This document shows positions 9,124-18,378 of a DNA stretch of 64,000 nucleotides, piece by piece. Under the pieces are notes generated by a model. That model saw only the letters and a program-made list of their open reading frames with translations, was not told the DNA's origin and made no database searches. The position numbers and the translations under genes were made by a program. The stretch's first letter is position 1; every line of letters begins with the position of its first letter. Source of the stretch: Pseudofrankia saprophytica (lineage in GTDB: Bacteria; Actinomycetota; Actinomycetes; Frankiales; Frankiaceae); assembly GCF_000235425.2 (NCBI RefSeq), contig NZ_KI912266.1:4782787-4846786 (forward strand). The letters run 5' to 3'.

Positions 9124-9232
9124 GAAGACAGGCGGGCGAACGGGTTCCCCTCCCCCGGAGCCGTCAGCCCACGAACCAGCCGCCGCGCCGACACCCGCCC
9201 TCCGGGCACCTTCCATCCTCCTGGAGTTCACC

Positions 9233-10402
9233 GTGACCGAAGCAGTCATCGTCTCGACCGCCCGCACGGCGATCGGGCGGGCCCGCAAGGGCACCCTCGT
9301 CGGCCTCGACGCCTTCGACCTCGCCGAAGCCGTCGTCCCCGCCGCCCTGGAACGCAGCGGCATCCCCGCGACCGACCTCGACGACCTCATCCTCGCCGAG
9401 TCCTACCAGGGCGGCGGCGTCATCGCCCGGCACACCGCCGTCCGTCTCGGCCTCACCGGCGTCTCCGGCGCCGCCACCAACCGCCACTGCGCCGGCGGCC
9501 TGACCGCCGTCGCCATCGCCGCTGGCAGCATCCGCGCCGGCATGGACCGCGCCGTCATCGCGGGCGGCACCGAAAGCCTCAGCAACCAGGTGCTCGGCTC
9601 CAAGCGCGACGCCGAGGGCAACCAGAAGATCTGGATGTCGCCACCCAACCCCGACACCCCCGAGGCCCCCGCCTTCGACATGTCCATCACCGTCGGCGAG
9701 AACACTGCCCGCGAGATGGGCCTCACCCGCCGCGACGTCGACGAGTGGACCGTCTACACCCAGGAACGCGCGATCGCCTCCATCGACTCCGGGGCGTTCG
9801 TCGACGAGATCATCCCCCTCGACGTGACTCGCCCCGACGGCACGACGGTCCGGTTCGACACCGACGAGCACCCCCGCCGTGGCACCACCCTCGAGAAGCT
9901 CGCCACCCTCAAGGTGCTGCACCCCGAGCTGCCCGACGCCACCGTCACCGCCGCCAACGCCGCCGGCCTCAACGACGCAGCCGCCGCCGTGACGCTGACC
10001 AGCGACACCTACGCCACCGCCCACGGCCTCACCCCCCTCGCCCGCATCCGCGCCTGGGCCACCGCCGGCATCGAACCCGCACTCACCGGCCTCGCACCCA
10101 CCCTCGCCATCCCCAAAGCACTCGACCGCGCCGGCCTCACCCTCGCCGACATCGACCTGTTCGAGATCAACGAGGCCTTCTGCTCCGTCCCCGTCGCCGC
10201 CATCCGCAAACTCGGCATCAACCCCGAGATCGTCAACGTCAACGGCAGCGGCGCCAGCCTCGGCCACCCCATCTCCGCCACCGGCGCCCGCATGGTCGTC
10301 ACCATGATCGGCGAACTACGCCGCCGCGGCGCCACCCACGGCTGCGTCTCCATGTGCGCCGGCGGCGGCATGGCCGCCGCCATGATCATCGAGATCGTCT
10401 AG
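9233..10402 (+). CDS. Thiolase (acetyl-CoA acyltransferase)
   Basis: Catalyses thiolytic cleavage of 3-ketoacyl-CoA, the last step of beta-oxidation, or the reverse condensation. The protein has 389 residues, the usual thiolase length. The acyl-accepting Cys is C86 in NRHCAGGL, and the C-terminal active-site signatures EINEAFCSV, GHPISATGAR and CAGGGMAAA (second catalytic Cys) are intact. GTG 9233 is preceded by GGAG. Codon use is exceptionally C-rich at third positions even for this window, suggesting good expression. The gene stands alone: the flanks hold a TetR gene and a gene-poor stretch, so the partner hydratase and dehydrogenase must be elsewhere. It probably belongs to the degradative acyl-CoA metabolism seen around it. 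Confidence 0.93.
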   Translation: MTEAVIVSTARTAIGRARKGTLVGLDAFDLAEAVVPAALERSGIPATDLDDLILAESYQGGGVIARHTAVRLGLTGVSGAATNRHCAGGLTAVAIAAGSIRAGMDRAVIAGGTESLSNQVLGSKRDAEGNQKIWMSPPNPDTPEAPAFDMSITVGENTAREMGLTRRDVDEWTVYTQERAIASIDSGAFVDEIIPLDVTRPDGTTVRFDTDEHPRRGTTLEKLATLKVLHPELPDATVTAANAAGLNDAAAAVTLTSDTYATAHGLTPLARIRAWATAGIEPALTGLAPTLAIPKALDRAGLTLADIDLFEINEAFCSVPVAAIRKLGINPEIVNVNGSGASLGHPISATGARMVVTMIGELRRRGATHGCVSMCAGGGMAAAMIIEIV

Positions 10403-11121
10403 CGTGCGGGCCTGACCTGCGCATACTGACGCAGGCATGCCGGGCGGCGTTCCGAGCCGTTCTCGTTGTCGTCGAGCACGGTCGCGAGCCATGCTGGCTG
10501 ACGGTCGATGAAGCCTCTGTCGACGACGGCCCGAGCACACGATCGGCGTGGATCCAGTCAGTCGCCGCAACGAAACGGCGAACCGCGTACCAGTCGGCGA
10601 CGTGGAACTCGTCGGTGCCGGGCCGAGTAGCGACCGCGCAGGCGTCAGGGCGGCAGCGGCAGCCGACAACGTCGATCCCCAAGCCGACCTGGCGCTGGTT
10701 ACCGGCCTCGTCCCACCCGTCTCCGAAGATCGCCACGTGTGTACGCGGATCCGAACTCCGGGCCGTGACCAGTTCGGATCTGGATACAGAACTGGTGATC
10801 AAGCTCGCCGAGCGCGGAGGCCTGGGCTGTTTGGCACGGTGTGGGGCCAAGTGGCGGGCGGCCTGTGGACGTCGCCTCCTGGTTGGCTGACGGTCTTCGA
10901 CGTAGCGAACACCGCCATCGGTCATCGACCGCAGCGAAACGGCGAACCATATAGCCACATATAGCCAATAGCGACTCGGGTCGCACAGTGGCCCCATGGT
11001 CCTGGAGTGCCGTCTCAGACCACGGGCGTGTGGTCGATGAACGCGGCCATCGGAACGCGTGCCTCAAGACATGCAGGAGAGGTAGTGGATGGCTGCCGAT
11101 CAGCCTCGCGTGCTGTTGGGC
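10403..11121. other. Gene-poor, probably decayed region
   Basis: This 719-bp stretch lies between the thiolase and the STAND-gene array. Open frames exist on both strands, but none has a family signature, a convincing ribosome site or the third-position GC bias of neighbours. Short phrases recur: GAAACGGCGAACC occurs near 10571 and again near 10937, each next to similar CGCAACG/CGCAGCG sequence, and variants of GGCTGACGGTC occur near 10496 and 10886. GC content is lower and less periodic than in real genes here. I read it as remnants of duplicated and inactivated sequence at the edge of the tandem array. No transposase could be recognised. Confidence 0.5.
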
Positions 11122-11164
11122 GCCTCATCGCACGAGAGCACTACTACTCACGGATCGTTGATCT
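11122..11164. repeat. Fourth, outermost copy of the array boundary block
   Basis: This 43-bp block is about 80-85% identical to 13851-13893, 16455-16496 and 18545-18587. Those copies mark the upstream ends of the three STAND genes. Here the adjoining promoter segment (GTGAGTAATTTCGG) is missing, so only the 3'-flank side of the tandem unit remains. The match continues through the stop of the first gene. It marks the left boundary of the duplicated unit. Confidence 0.6.
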
Positions 11165-11197
11165 AACTTCCGCACCGACCGACGCCTGGGCCAGCCC

Positions 11198-13684
11198 TCA
11201 ACCACCATCAAGATCGTCTAGTGACGCCCTGGCGCGGATCGTGGCTGGGTGATCCTCGCCCAGCACCCGCCGACGCCGAGCCAGCACGTCCTCCCCCAGG
11301 GCACGCGCAGCCGGATAGTCACCCAGGTCCGCCAGGATTGCCGCGAGGTTCGCCGCCGCGCGGATCGTGTCCGGATGATCCTCACCCAACACCCGCCGAC
11401 ACCGGGCCAGCGCGTCCTCCCCCAGGACACGTGCAGCCAGATAGTCCCCCTGGTCCGCCAGGGTGACCGCGAGGTTCGACGCCGCGAAGATTGTCTCCGG
11501 ATGATCCACACCCAGCACCCGCCGACGCCACACCAGCACGTCCTCCTGCAGGACACGTGCAGCCGGAAAGTCCCCCTGGTCCGCCAGGGTGACCGCGAGG
11601 TTCGACGCCGCGCCGATCGTGTCCGGATGATCCTCACCCAACACCCGCCGACGCCGAGCCAGCACGTCCTCCCCCAGGACACGGGCAGCCGGATAGTCGC
11701 CCAGGTCCGCCACGGTGGCCGCGAGGTTCGACGCCGCGCCGATCGTGTCCGGATGATCCTCACCCAACACCCGCCGATAGCGGGCCAGCGCGTCCTCCTT
11801 CAGGACACGCGCAGCCAGATAGTCCCCCTGGTCCGCGAGGGTGACCGCGAGGAGAGACGCCGCGAAGATCGTGTCCGGATGATCCTCACCCAACACCCGC
11901 CGATAGCGGGCCAACACGTCCTCCTTCAGCGCACGCGCAGCTAGATAGTCCCCCTGGTCCGCCAGGGTGACCGCGAGGTTCGACGCCGCGCGGATCGTGT
12001 CCGGATGATCCTCACCGAGCACGCGCCGACGCCACACCAGCACGTCCTCCTCCAGGACACGCGCAGCCGGAAAGATACCCTGGGCCCACAGTGTGTCCGC
12101 GAGGTCCGCCGCCGCACGGACCGTGTCCCGATGATCCTCACCGAGTGAGGTGGCCCACCGATCGTGGACGTGTTCACCGATGCGGCGACTGGTCGGATAG
12201 TCGCCCTGGTCACGCAAAGCCTCGGCCAGCGCCAGCACGAAATCCCGGCCCGTGTCACTGTCGGTATCCAACAGACCCGTCGCCAGGACATGCGGATACA
12301 ACTGCGCGTACCGGCCCCAGCCCGCAGGAGTCGTCCGATCGGGCGGATGGCCCCGGGCAAGCAGCCCCTGCGCCACCCGGCGCAGCACTGGCCGAAGCGC
12401 CTGCGGGGTGTCGTCCCGCAAAACGGCATGGACCAGCCGGTGCATCACCACCTGGTCACCCTCAACTAGTCGCACCATCGCAGCACGCACCAGCGTCCCG
12501 ACGACATCCCGCAACGCCAACGGATCACGCACAGCCTCATCCAACGGCGCAGGCAGCAGATCTGCGACCTGCGGTCGGATCAGGTCCACCGGGATCGGCT
12601 CCGGACCGAACTGCGCCCACAACCGCACCAACAACACCGCCGACTCATCCAGCCCACGTAGCGCCACCGTCCACGTCGCCGCGACCGGCACATGATCCAG
12701 CGGCGTCCCCCGGGCCATCACCTCAGACACCCGCTCGCGCAGCAGATCCACATACTCACCAGCAGGCATACCGGTCTCCGCCAGCCACGCACCCGCCTGC
12801 TCCAACGCCAACGGCAAATCGTCCACCGCCGCCGCGATCCGCTCCGCCTCCGCCACCGACAGCCGCGGCGTTCTCTCCCGCAGCAGTGCCACCGACCTGT
12901 CACGGGGCAGCACATCGACCTCCACCGTGCCGGCAAGCCGCGACCAGGTCGGATCTCGGGTGGTCACCAGCACATGCCCACCACCACCAGCCGCCGACAG
13001 CACCCCACACAGGTCGTTCGGCGTTTCCGCGTTGTCAACGATCAACAGCCAACGCGCGAAACGGCCCCCCTGGCGCAGCAGCTCCACCACCGCGCGGACC
13101 GACTCGTCCGCCTGCCCAGCCACCCCGACCCCGACCCGATCCGCCAACGCCGCCAACGCACCCAGCACCAGCGCCAGATTCTCTGCCGGCACCCACCAGA
13201 CCAGGTCATAGTCACCGGCATGCCGGTAGGCGTACTGCACGGCAAGCTGCGTCTTGCCGACCCCACCCAGACCGTGCAGGGCCTGCGGTACAGCCACCGC
13301 CCGACCATCCCCCACCAGACGGGCCCGCAGATCCGCCAGCTCCCCCTCACGGCCCGTGAAATGCGGATTCCGCGGCCACGGCAACGACCACACCACACCA
13401 CCCGCCGCCGCCGCCGAGCCTGAACGGGCAGCATCCGCCCGAAACACCGGATTCGCCGGAAACAGCTCCAGGGCAGCCGCACACAGTGCTGCCCGACCGT
13501 CCTCGATCAGCCCGTTCGCCAGCAGCCCCGACACCGCCGACCAGAAACCCAGACCATCCGTCACCGCCCACGACGGCAACCGCTCCACCGGCACACCCGC
13601 AGCCACCAGCACCCGCCCAGCCGAACCCGCATCCGGGAACACCCTCGCGAACTCCGCGACCTCACCCACCGACAAGCCACCCAC
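11198..13684 (-). CDS. STAND ATPase: EAD1-like + NB-ARC + 7 TPRs (paralogue 1)
   Basis: Signal-transduction ATPase of 828 residues. Residues 1-82 resemble effector-associated domain 1: [20 protein letters not shown], a central GFWSAV and a terminal [10 protein letters not shown]. Such domains recruit effectors carrying a matching domain in bacterial conflict systems. A linker ends in [10 protein letters not shown], then NB-ARC: P-loop GLGGVGKT (138-145), Walker B LLIVDN (213-218), a sensor-like VLVTTRD, and [12 protein letters not shown] corresponding to the GLPL motif. A helical region follows, then seven kinesin-light-chain-like TPRs of 42 residues (about 517-810) and a partial eighth. GTG 13684 is the first good start after an in-frame stop. 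It is largest of three tandem paralogues, with no effector gene adjacent. Cytoplasmic; the trigger probably binds the TPRs. Confidence 0.88.
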   Translation of the reverse strand: MGGLSVGEVAEFARVFPDAGSAGRVLVAAGVPVERLPSWAVTDGLGFWSAVSGLLANGLIEDGRAALCAAALELFPANPVFRADAARSGSAAAAGGVVWSLPWPRNPHFTGREGELADLRARLVGDGRAVAVPQALHGLGGVGKTQLAVQYAYRHAGDYDLVWWVPAENLALVLGALAALADRVGVGVAGQADESVRAVVELLRQGGRFARWLLIVDNAETPNDLCGVLSAAGGGGHVLVTTRDPTWSRLAGTVEVDVLPRDRSVALLRERTPRLSVAEAERIAAAVDDLPLALEQAGAWLAETGMPAGEYVDLLRERVSEVMARGTPLDHVPVAATWTVALRGLDESAVLLVRLWAQFGPEPIPVDLIRPQVADLLPAPLDEAVRDPLALRDVVGTLVRAAMVRLVEGDQVVMHRLVHAVLRDDTPQALRPVLRRVAQGLLARGHPPDRTTPAGWGRYAQLYPHVLATGLLDTDSDTGRDFVLALAEALRDQGDYPTSRRIGEHVHDRWATSLGEDHRDTVRAAADLADTLWAQGIFPAARVLEEDVLVWRRRVLGEDHPDTIRAASNLAVTLADQGDYLAARALKEDVLARYRRVLGEDHPDTIFAASLLAVTLADQGDYLAARVLKEDALARYRRVLGEDHPDTIGAASNLAATVADLGDYPAARVLGEDVLARRRRVLGEDHPDTIGAASNLAVTLADQGDFPAARVLQEDVLVWRRRVLGVDHPETIFAASNLAVTLADQGDYLAARVLGEDALARCRRVLGEDHPDTIRAAANLAAILADLGDYPAARALGEDVLARRRRVLGEDHPATIRARASLDDLDGG
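11201..12136 (-). repeat. 126-bp TPR-coding tandem repeats, 7 full + 1 partial
   Basis: Each unit encodes 42 residues with the pattern [20 protein letters not shown] followed by [22 protein letters not shown]. Neighbouring units are nearly identical at DNA level, and variation concentrates at a few positions: the residue after DTI, ADQ/ADL, VLK/VLG/VLQ and RYRR/RRRR/WRRR. The array has one unit more than paralogue 2, which exactly accounts for the 42-residue length difference. Such arrays expand and contract by recombination. Confidence 0.9.
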
Positions 13685-13893
13685 CGGCAGCCACCCCCGT
13701 CACCGACCAGCCACCAGCCGTGGCACGCCAGTGACTCAGACAAACATCATCCCACCAGGGACGCAGCTACAACCAGCACCACCGAACACATCACCAGACA
13801 CCACTGGGTGACCGACATCACAACCTGAGGGTGAGTAATTTCGGTTCCTTGCCTCATCACAAGAGAGCACTACTACGCGAGGATCGTTGATCT
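13685..13893 (-). repeat. Conserved leader of STAND paralogue 1
   Basis: This 209-bp non-coding block runs upstream from the GTG of paralogue 1. It is nearly identical, roughly 90% by eye, to 16288-16496 and 18379-18587, which precede paralogues 2 and 3. It includes the predicted promoter and a long 5' untranslated segment of about 140 nt that contains a very short open frame, ATGATGTTTGTCTGA on the minus strand at about 13737-13751. Conservation of a non-coding leader equal to that of the genes shows that the duplicated unit includes its own promoter. Confidence 0.75.
13834..13862 (-). promoter_or_regulatory. Candidate promoter of STAND paralogue 1
   Basis: On the minus strand a -35-like TTGTGA (13857-13862) and a -10-like ATTACT (13834-13839) are separated by exactly 17 nt. 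The same arrangement is kept in front of paralogue 3 (TTGCGA) and, with a weaker -35, paralogue 2. The AT-rich -10 segment stands out in this GC-rich region. Predicted only. Confidence 0.4.
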
Positions 13894-13926
13894 CTTCCCG
13901 CACCGATGAACGCCAGGGCCCAGCCG

Positions 13927-16287
13927 TCAATCGCCGTCAAGATCGGCTAGCACTACTCTGGCGCGGATCGCGGCCGGATGATCATCACTTAGCACCCGCC
14001 GATACCGGGCCAGCACGTCCTCCTTCAGGGCACGCGCCGCCGGATAGTCCCCCTGGGCCTGCAGGGTGACCGTGAGGTTCGACGCCGCGAGGATCGTGTC
14101 CGGATGATCCACACCCAGCACCCGCCGACGCCACGCCAGCACGTCCTCCTTCAGAACACGCGCCGCCGGATAGTCCCCCTGGGCCTGCAGAATGACCGCG
14201 AGGTTCGACGCCGCGAGGATCGTGTCCGGATGATCCACACCCAACACCCGCCGATACCGGGCCAGCACGTCCTCCTGCAGAACGCGCGCCGCCGCATGGT
14301 CGCTCTGCTCATGCACGGTAGCCGCGAGGTTCAACGCCGCGCCGATCGTGGCCGGATGATCATCGCCCAACACCCGCCGACGCCACGCCAGCACGTCCTC
14401 CTTCAGGACGCGCGCCGCCGGATAGTCACCCTGGCCATGCAGGGTGACCGCAAGGTTCGACGCTGCGCGGATCGTGGCCGGATGATCATCGCCCAACACC
14501 CGCCGACGCCACGCCAGCACGTCCTCCTTCAGGACGCGCGCCGCCGGATAGTCACCCTGGTCATGCAGGGTGGCCGCAAGGTTCAACGCCGCGCTGATCG
14601 TGTCCGGATGATCCACACCCAGCACCCGCCGACGCCGAGCCAGCGCCTCCTCCTGCAGGACACGCGCAGCCGGATAGTCCCCCTGGGCCCACAGCGTGCG
14701 CGCGAGGTTCAACGCCGCGCTGATCGTGTCCGGATGATCCACACCGAGTTCGGTGGTCCACCGGTCGTGGACGTGTTCGCCGATGCGGCGGCTGGTCGGG
14801 TAGTCGCCCTGGTTACGCAAGGCCGCAGTCAGCGCCAGCAAGAATTTCCGGCCCGTGTCGCTGTCGGTATTCAGCAGACCCGTCGCCACGGCATGGGGAT
14901 ACAACTGCGCGTACCGTCCCCAGCCCGCAGGAATCGTCCCATCGGGCGGATGGCTCTGGGCAAGTAGACCCTGCACCGCCCGGTGCAGCATCGGCCGAAG
15001 CGCCTGCGGGGTGTCGTCCCGCAAAACGGCCTGGACCAGCCTGTGTATCACCACCCGGTCACCCGCAACCAGACGCACCATCGCCGTCCGCACCAACGTC
15101 CCGACGACATCCCGCAACACCAACGGATCACGGGCTGCCTCGCCCAACGGCGCAGGCAACAGACCGGCGACCTCAGGTCGGACCAGGTCCACCGGGATCG
15201 GCTCCGGACCGAACTGCGCCCACAACCGCAACAACAACACCGCCGACTCATCCAACGTCCGTAGCGCCACCGTCCACGTCGCCGCGACCGGCACATGATC
15301 CGCCGGGACGCCGCGGGCCATCACCTCCGACACACGCCCTCGCAGCAGATCCACATACTCCCGGGCCGAGATTCCGGTCTCCGCCAGCCACGCGCCGGCC
15401 TGCTCCAACGCCAACGGCAAATCGTCCACTGCCGCCGCGATCTGCCCCGCCTCGGCCACCGATAGCCGTGGCGCCCTCTCCCGCAGCAGTGCCACCGACC
15501 GGTCCCGCGGCAGCACGTCCACCTCTACCGTGCCCGCCAGCCGCGACCACGCCAGATCCCGCGTCGTCACCAGCACATGCCCACCACCAGCTGCCGACAA
15601 CAACCCGTACAGATCGTCCGGCCCACCCGCGTTGTCCAGGATGATCAACCAGCGCGGGAACCGCTGACCATGCCGAAGCACCTCTACAACCGCACGCGCC
15701 GATTGCTCCGCCTGCCCAGCCGCCGCCATCCCGACCCGCGCCGCCAACGCCGCCAAAGCCCCCAGTGCCAACGCCGGATCCTCCGCAGGCACCCACCACA
15801 CCAAGTCGTAGTCACCCGCATGCCGGTAGGCGTACTGCACCGCCAATTGCGTCTTCCCGACCCCACCCAGACCGTGCAGGGCCTGAGGCACCGCTACCGC
15901 CCGGCCATCCCCCACCAGACGGGCCCGCAGGTCCGCCAGCTCCTCCTCACGGCCCGTGAAATGCGGATTCCGCGGCCACGGCAACGACCACACCACACCA
16001 CCACCCGCCGCCGTCGCCGAGCCCGAACGTGCAGCACCTGCCCGGAACACCGGATTCGCCGGAAACAGCTCCAAGGCCGCCGCACACAGAACGGCCGGGC
16101 CGTCCTCGATCAACCCGTTCGACAGCAGCCCTGACACCGCCGACCAGAAACCCAGAGCATCCGACGCCGCCCACGACGGCAACCGCTCCACAGGCACACC
16201 CGCAGCCACCAGAACCCGCCCAGCCGAACCCGAATCCGGGAACACCGTCGCGAACGCCGCGACCTCACCCACCGACAAGCCACCCAC
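13927..16287 (-). CDS. STAND ATPase: EAD1-like + NB-ARC + 6 TPRs (paralogue 2)
   Basis: Second tandem paralogue, 786 residues, co-linear with paralogue 1. The EAD1-like domain spans 1-82. The P-loop GLGGVGKT is at 139-146 (one Gly longer in the linker), with Walker B LIILDN near 213-218, VLVTTRD, and [12 protein letters not shown]. The helical arm carries [20 protein letters not shown], and six full 42-residue TPRs span about 517-768. Length differs from paralogue 1 by exactly one TPR. Repeat sequences differ from paralogue 1 mainly in the helix-A/B loop (LQAQGD, LHDQGD instead of LADQGD), so the concave recognition surface has diverged while the ATPase core stays almost identical. It has its own leader and GTG start. 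Its 3' flank forms the upstream region of paralogue 1. Confidence 0.88.
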   Translation of the reverse strand: MGGLSVGEVAAFATVFPDSGSAGRVLVAAGVPVERLPSWAASDALGFWSAVSGLLSNGLIEDGPAVLCAAALELFPANPVFRAGAARSGSATAAGGGVVWSLPWPRNPHFTGREEELADLRARLVGDGRAVAVPQALHGLGGVGKTQLAVQYAYRHAGDYDLVWWVPAEDPALALGALAALAARVGMAAAGQAEQSARAVVEVLRHGQRFPRWLIILDNAGGPDDLYGLLSAAGGGHVLVTTRDLAWSRLAGTVEVDVLPRDRSVALLRERAPRLSVAEAGQIAAAVDDLPLALEQAGAWLAETGISAREYVDLLRGRVSEVMARGVPADHVPVAATWTVALRTLDESAVLLLRLWAQFGPEPIPVDLVRPEVAGLLPAPLGEAARDPLVLRDVVGTLVRTAMVRLVAGDRVVIHRLVQAVLRDDTPQALRPMLHRAVQGLLAQSHPPDGTIPAGWGRYAQLYPHAVATGLLNTDSDTGRKFLLALTAALRNQGDYPTSRRIGEHVHDRWTTELGVDHPDTISAALNLARTLWAQGDYPAARVLQEEALARRRRVLGVDHPDTISAALNLAATLHDQGDYPAARVLKEDVLAWRRRVLGDDHPATIRAASNLAVTLHGQGDYPAARVLKEDVLAWRRRVLGDDHPATIGAALNLAATVHEQSDHAAARVLQEDVLARYRRVLGVDHPDTILAASNLAVILQAQGDYPAARVLKEDVLAWRRRVLGVDHPDTILAASNLTVTLQAQGDYPAARALKEDVLARYRRVLSDDHPAAIRARVVLADLDGD
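13930..14739 (-). repeat. 126-bp TPR-coding tandem repeats, 6 full + 1 partial
   Basis: Six 42-residue units and a truncated seventh ending [12 protein letters not shown]. Internal similarity is higher within this gene than to the arrays of the other paralogues. For example, units 2 and 3 share [19 protein letters not shown]. This suggests local homogenisation or expansion after the gene duplicated. Confidence 0.88.
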
Positions 16288-16496
16288 CGGCAGCCACCCC
16301 CGTCACCAACCAGCCACCAGCCGTGGCACGCCAGTGACTCAGACGAACATCATCCCACCAGGGGCGCAGCTACAGCCAGCACCCACCGAACACATCACCA
16401 AACACCACCGAGTGACCGACATCACAACGTGAAGGTGAGTAATTTCGGTTTCTTGCCTCAGCACGAGAGAGCACTGCTACTCGAGATCGCCGATCT
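16288..16496 (-). repeat. Conserved leader of STAND paralogue 2
   Basis: Second copy of the 209-bp leader. It differs from copy 1 by scattered substitutions and a one-base insertion in the segment near 16385, which shifts any reading frame there. This argues that the leader is non-coding. The final 20 bp overlap the 3' end of paralogue 3. Confidence 0.75.
16438..16466 (-). promoter_or_regulatory. Candidate promoter of STAND paralogue 2
   Basis: The -10-like ATTACT (16438-16443, minus strand) and 17-nt spacer are conserved, but the -35 position reads TCGTGC (16461-16466) instead of TTGTGA or TTGCGA. If this is the promoter, paralogue 2 may be expressed more weakly. Confidence 0.35.
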
Positions 16497-18378
16497 GGGA
16501 ATCCGGTGGTAAAGTCCGCAGCCGCCCCCAGCCGTCAGGATCGGCTAGTGCTGCCCTGGCGCGGATCGTGTCTGGATGATCCTCACCCAACACCCGCCGC
16601 CCCCGGGCCAGCACGTCCTCCTGCAGGACACGCGCGGCCAGGTAATCACCCTGCTCATGCAGGGTGGCCGCGAGGTTCGACGCCGCGACGATCGTGTCCG
16701 GATGATCCTCACCCAACACCCGCCGCCCCCGGGCCAGCACGTCCTCCTGCAGGACACGCGCGGCCAGGTAATCACCCTGGTCCGCCAGGGTGGCCGCGAG
16801 GTTCGACGCCGCGACGATCGTGTCCGGATGATCCTCACCGAGGCTCGTGGCCCACCGGCCGTGGGCGTGTTCGCCAATACGACGGCTGGTCGGATAGTCA
16901 CCCTGATCACGCAAAGCCGAGGCCAGAGCTATCAGGAAATCCCGGCCCGCGTCGGTGTCGGTGTCCAGGAGACCGGTTGCCAGGACATGGGGATAGAGCC
17001 GGGCGTACCGGCCCCAGCCCGCAGGAGTCGACCTGTCCGGCGGATGGCCCTCGGCAAGCAGCCCCTGCACTACCCGGCGCAGCACCGGCCGGGCCGCCTC
17101 CGGGGTGTCGTCGCGCAAAACGGCCTGGACCAGCTGGTGCATCACCACCTGGTCATCAGCGACCAGACGCACGATCGCTGTCCGGGCAAGCCTGCTCACG
17201 GTGTCCCGGAACCTGATGGGATCATGGGCGACCTTGCGGAGTCGTCGCGGGAGCAGGCGCGCGACCTGCGGCCGGATCAAGTCCACGGGGATGGGCTCCG
17301 GGCCTAGCTGCGCCCACAACCGCGCCAGCACCACCGCTGACTCATCCAGACCACGTAGCGCCACGGTCCACGTCGCCGCCACCGGCACATGATCCGCCGG
17401 AGTGCCCCGGGCCATCACCTCCAACACCCGCACCCGCAGCAGATCCACGTACACCCCCGCCGGCATACCCGTCTCCGCCAGCCACGCCCCCGCCTGCTCC
17501 AACGCCAACGGCAAATCCTCCACCGCCGCCGCAATCTCCCCCGCCTCCACCTCCGACAGCCGCGGAGCCCGCTCCCGCAACAACACCACCGACCTGTCCC
17601 GCGGCAGCACGTCCACCTCCACCGTGCCCGCAAGACGCGACCAGCCCGGATCCCGCGTCGTCACCAACACATGACCACCGCGACCAGCCACCGACACCAC
17701 CCCGTACAGATCGGACGGCGCCTCCGCGTTGTCAACTATCAGCAACCAACGCGCGAAACGGTCCCCCTGGCCTAGCAGCTCCACCACCGCACAGGCGGAC
17801 TCCTCCGCCTGCCCAGCCACCCCGACCCCGACCCGCTCCGCCAACGCCGCCAACGCCGCCAACGCCAGCGCCGGATCCTCCGCCGGCACCCACCACACCA
17901 GGTCATAGTCACCGGCGTGCCGGTAGGCGTACTGCACCGCCAATTGCGTCTTCCCGACTCCACCCAGACCATGCAGAGCCTGCGGTACGGCCACCGCACG
18001 ACCATCCCCCACCAGCCGGGCCCGCAGGTCCGCCAGCTCCCGTTCACGGCCCGTGAAATGCGGATTCCGCGGCCACGGCAACGACCACACCCCAGCCCCC
18101 ACCGGACCACCCGAAGGCAAAGCACCCGCCCGAAACACCGGATTCGCCGGATACAGCGCCAACGCCGCAGCACACAGGACCGCCCGGCCGTCCTCGATCA
18201 GCCCATTCGCCAGCAACGACGACACCGCCGACCAGAACCCCAGCGCATCCGACGACGCCACCCACGACGGATGCCGACTCACAGGCACACCCGCCGCCAC
18301 CAACACCCGGCCCGCCGCCAGCGCGTCCGGGAACACCTCCGCAAACGCCCCAACCTCATCCGCCGACAAACCACCCAC
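16477..18378 (-). CDS. STAND ATPase: EAD1-like + NB-ARC + 2 TPRs (paralogue 3)
   Basis: Third tandem paralogue, 633 residues, and probably the first transcribed. The EAD1-like domain (1-82) is the most diverged of the three (ADEVGAFAEVFPDALAAGRV). The P-loop GLGGVGKT is at 137-144, with Walker B LLIVDN near 213, VLVTTRD and [12 protein letters not shown]. Only two full TPRs (about 516-599) remain, followed by a partial repeat and a 16-residue C-terminal extension (WGRLRTLPPDSQIGDLE). Here the reading frame runs past the point where the paralogues stop, into the conserved 3' flank. The short TPR array may be a contracted form, so it may respond to a different or no ligand. It could act as an adaptor for the other two. 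Confidence 0.86.
   Translation of the reverse strand: MGGLSADEVGAFAEVFPDALAAGRVLVAAGVPVSRHPSWVASSDALGFWSAVSSLLANGLIEDGRAVLCAAALALYPANPVFRAGALPSGGPVGAGVWSLPWPRNPHFTGRERELADLRARLVGDGRAVAVPQALHGLGGVGKTQLAVQYAYRHAGDYDLVWWVPAEDPALALAALAALAERVGVGVAGQAEESACAVVELLGQGDRFARWLLIVDNAEAPSDLYGVVSVAGRGGHVLVTTRDPGWSRLAGTVEVDVLPRDRSVVLLRERAPRLSEVEAGEIAAAVEDLPLALEQAGAWLAETGMPAGVYVDLLRVRVLEVMARGTPADHVPVAATWTVALRGLDESAVVLARLWAQLGPEPIPVDLIRPQVARLLPRRLRKVAHDPIRFRDTVSRLARTAIVRLVADDQVVMHQLVQAVLRDDTPEAARPVLRRVVQGLLAEGHPPDRSTPAGWGRYARLYPHVLATGLLDTDTDAGRDFLIALASALRDQGDYPTSRRIGEHAHGRWATSLGEDHPDTIVAASNLAATLADQGDYLAARVLQEDVLARGRRVLGEDHPDTIVAASNLAATLHEQGDYLAARVLQEDVLARGRRVLGEDHPDTIRARAALADPDGWGRLRTLPPDSQIGDLE
16480..16833 (-). 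repeat. TPR-coding repeats, 2 full + 1 partial
   Basis: The two full 126-bp units are almost identical to each other. Both read DHPDTIVAASNLAATL and then [22 protein letters not shown], differing chiefly at ADQ versus HEQ. That level of identity indicates a very recent duplication or contraction. Confidence 0.85.

Noticed and set aside
10386-10997. 203-residue minus-strand frame as a gene
   Set aside because: No family motif, no ribosome site, poor codon bias, and it overlaps the thiolase 3' end. Kept only as part of the decayed region.
11249-11944. Repetitive plus-strand frame (ILTQHPPTPxQHVL repeats)
   Set aside because: It is the exact antisense of the TPR repeats of STAND paralogue 1, and its repetition simply mirrors them. 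The same applies to 14104-14967 and 16576-17307.
11201-16833. CRISPR array
   Set aside because: The repeats are contiguous 126-bp coding units without spacers and keep one reading frame as TPRs. No cas genes are present.
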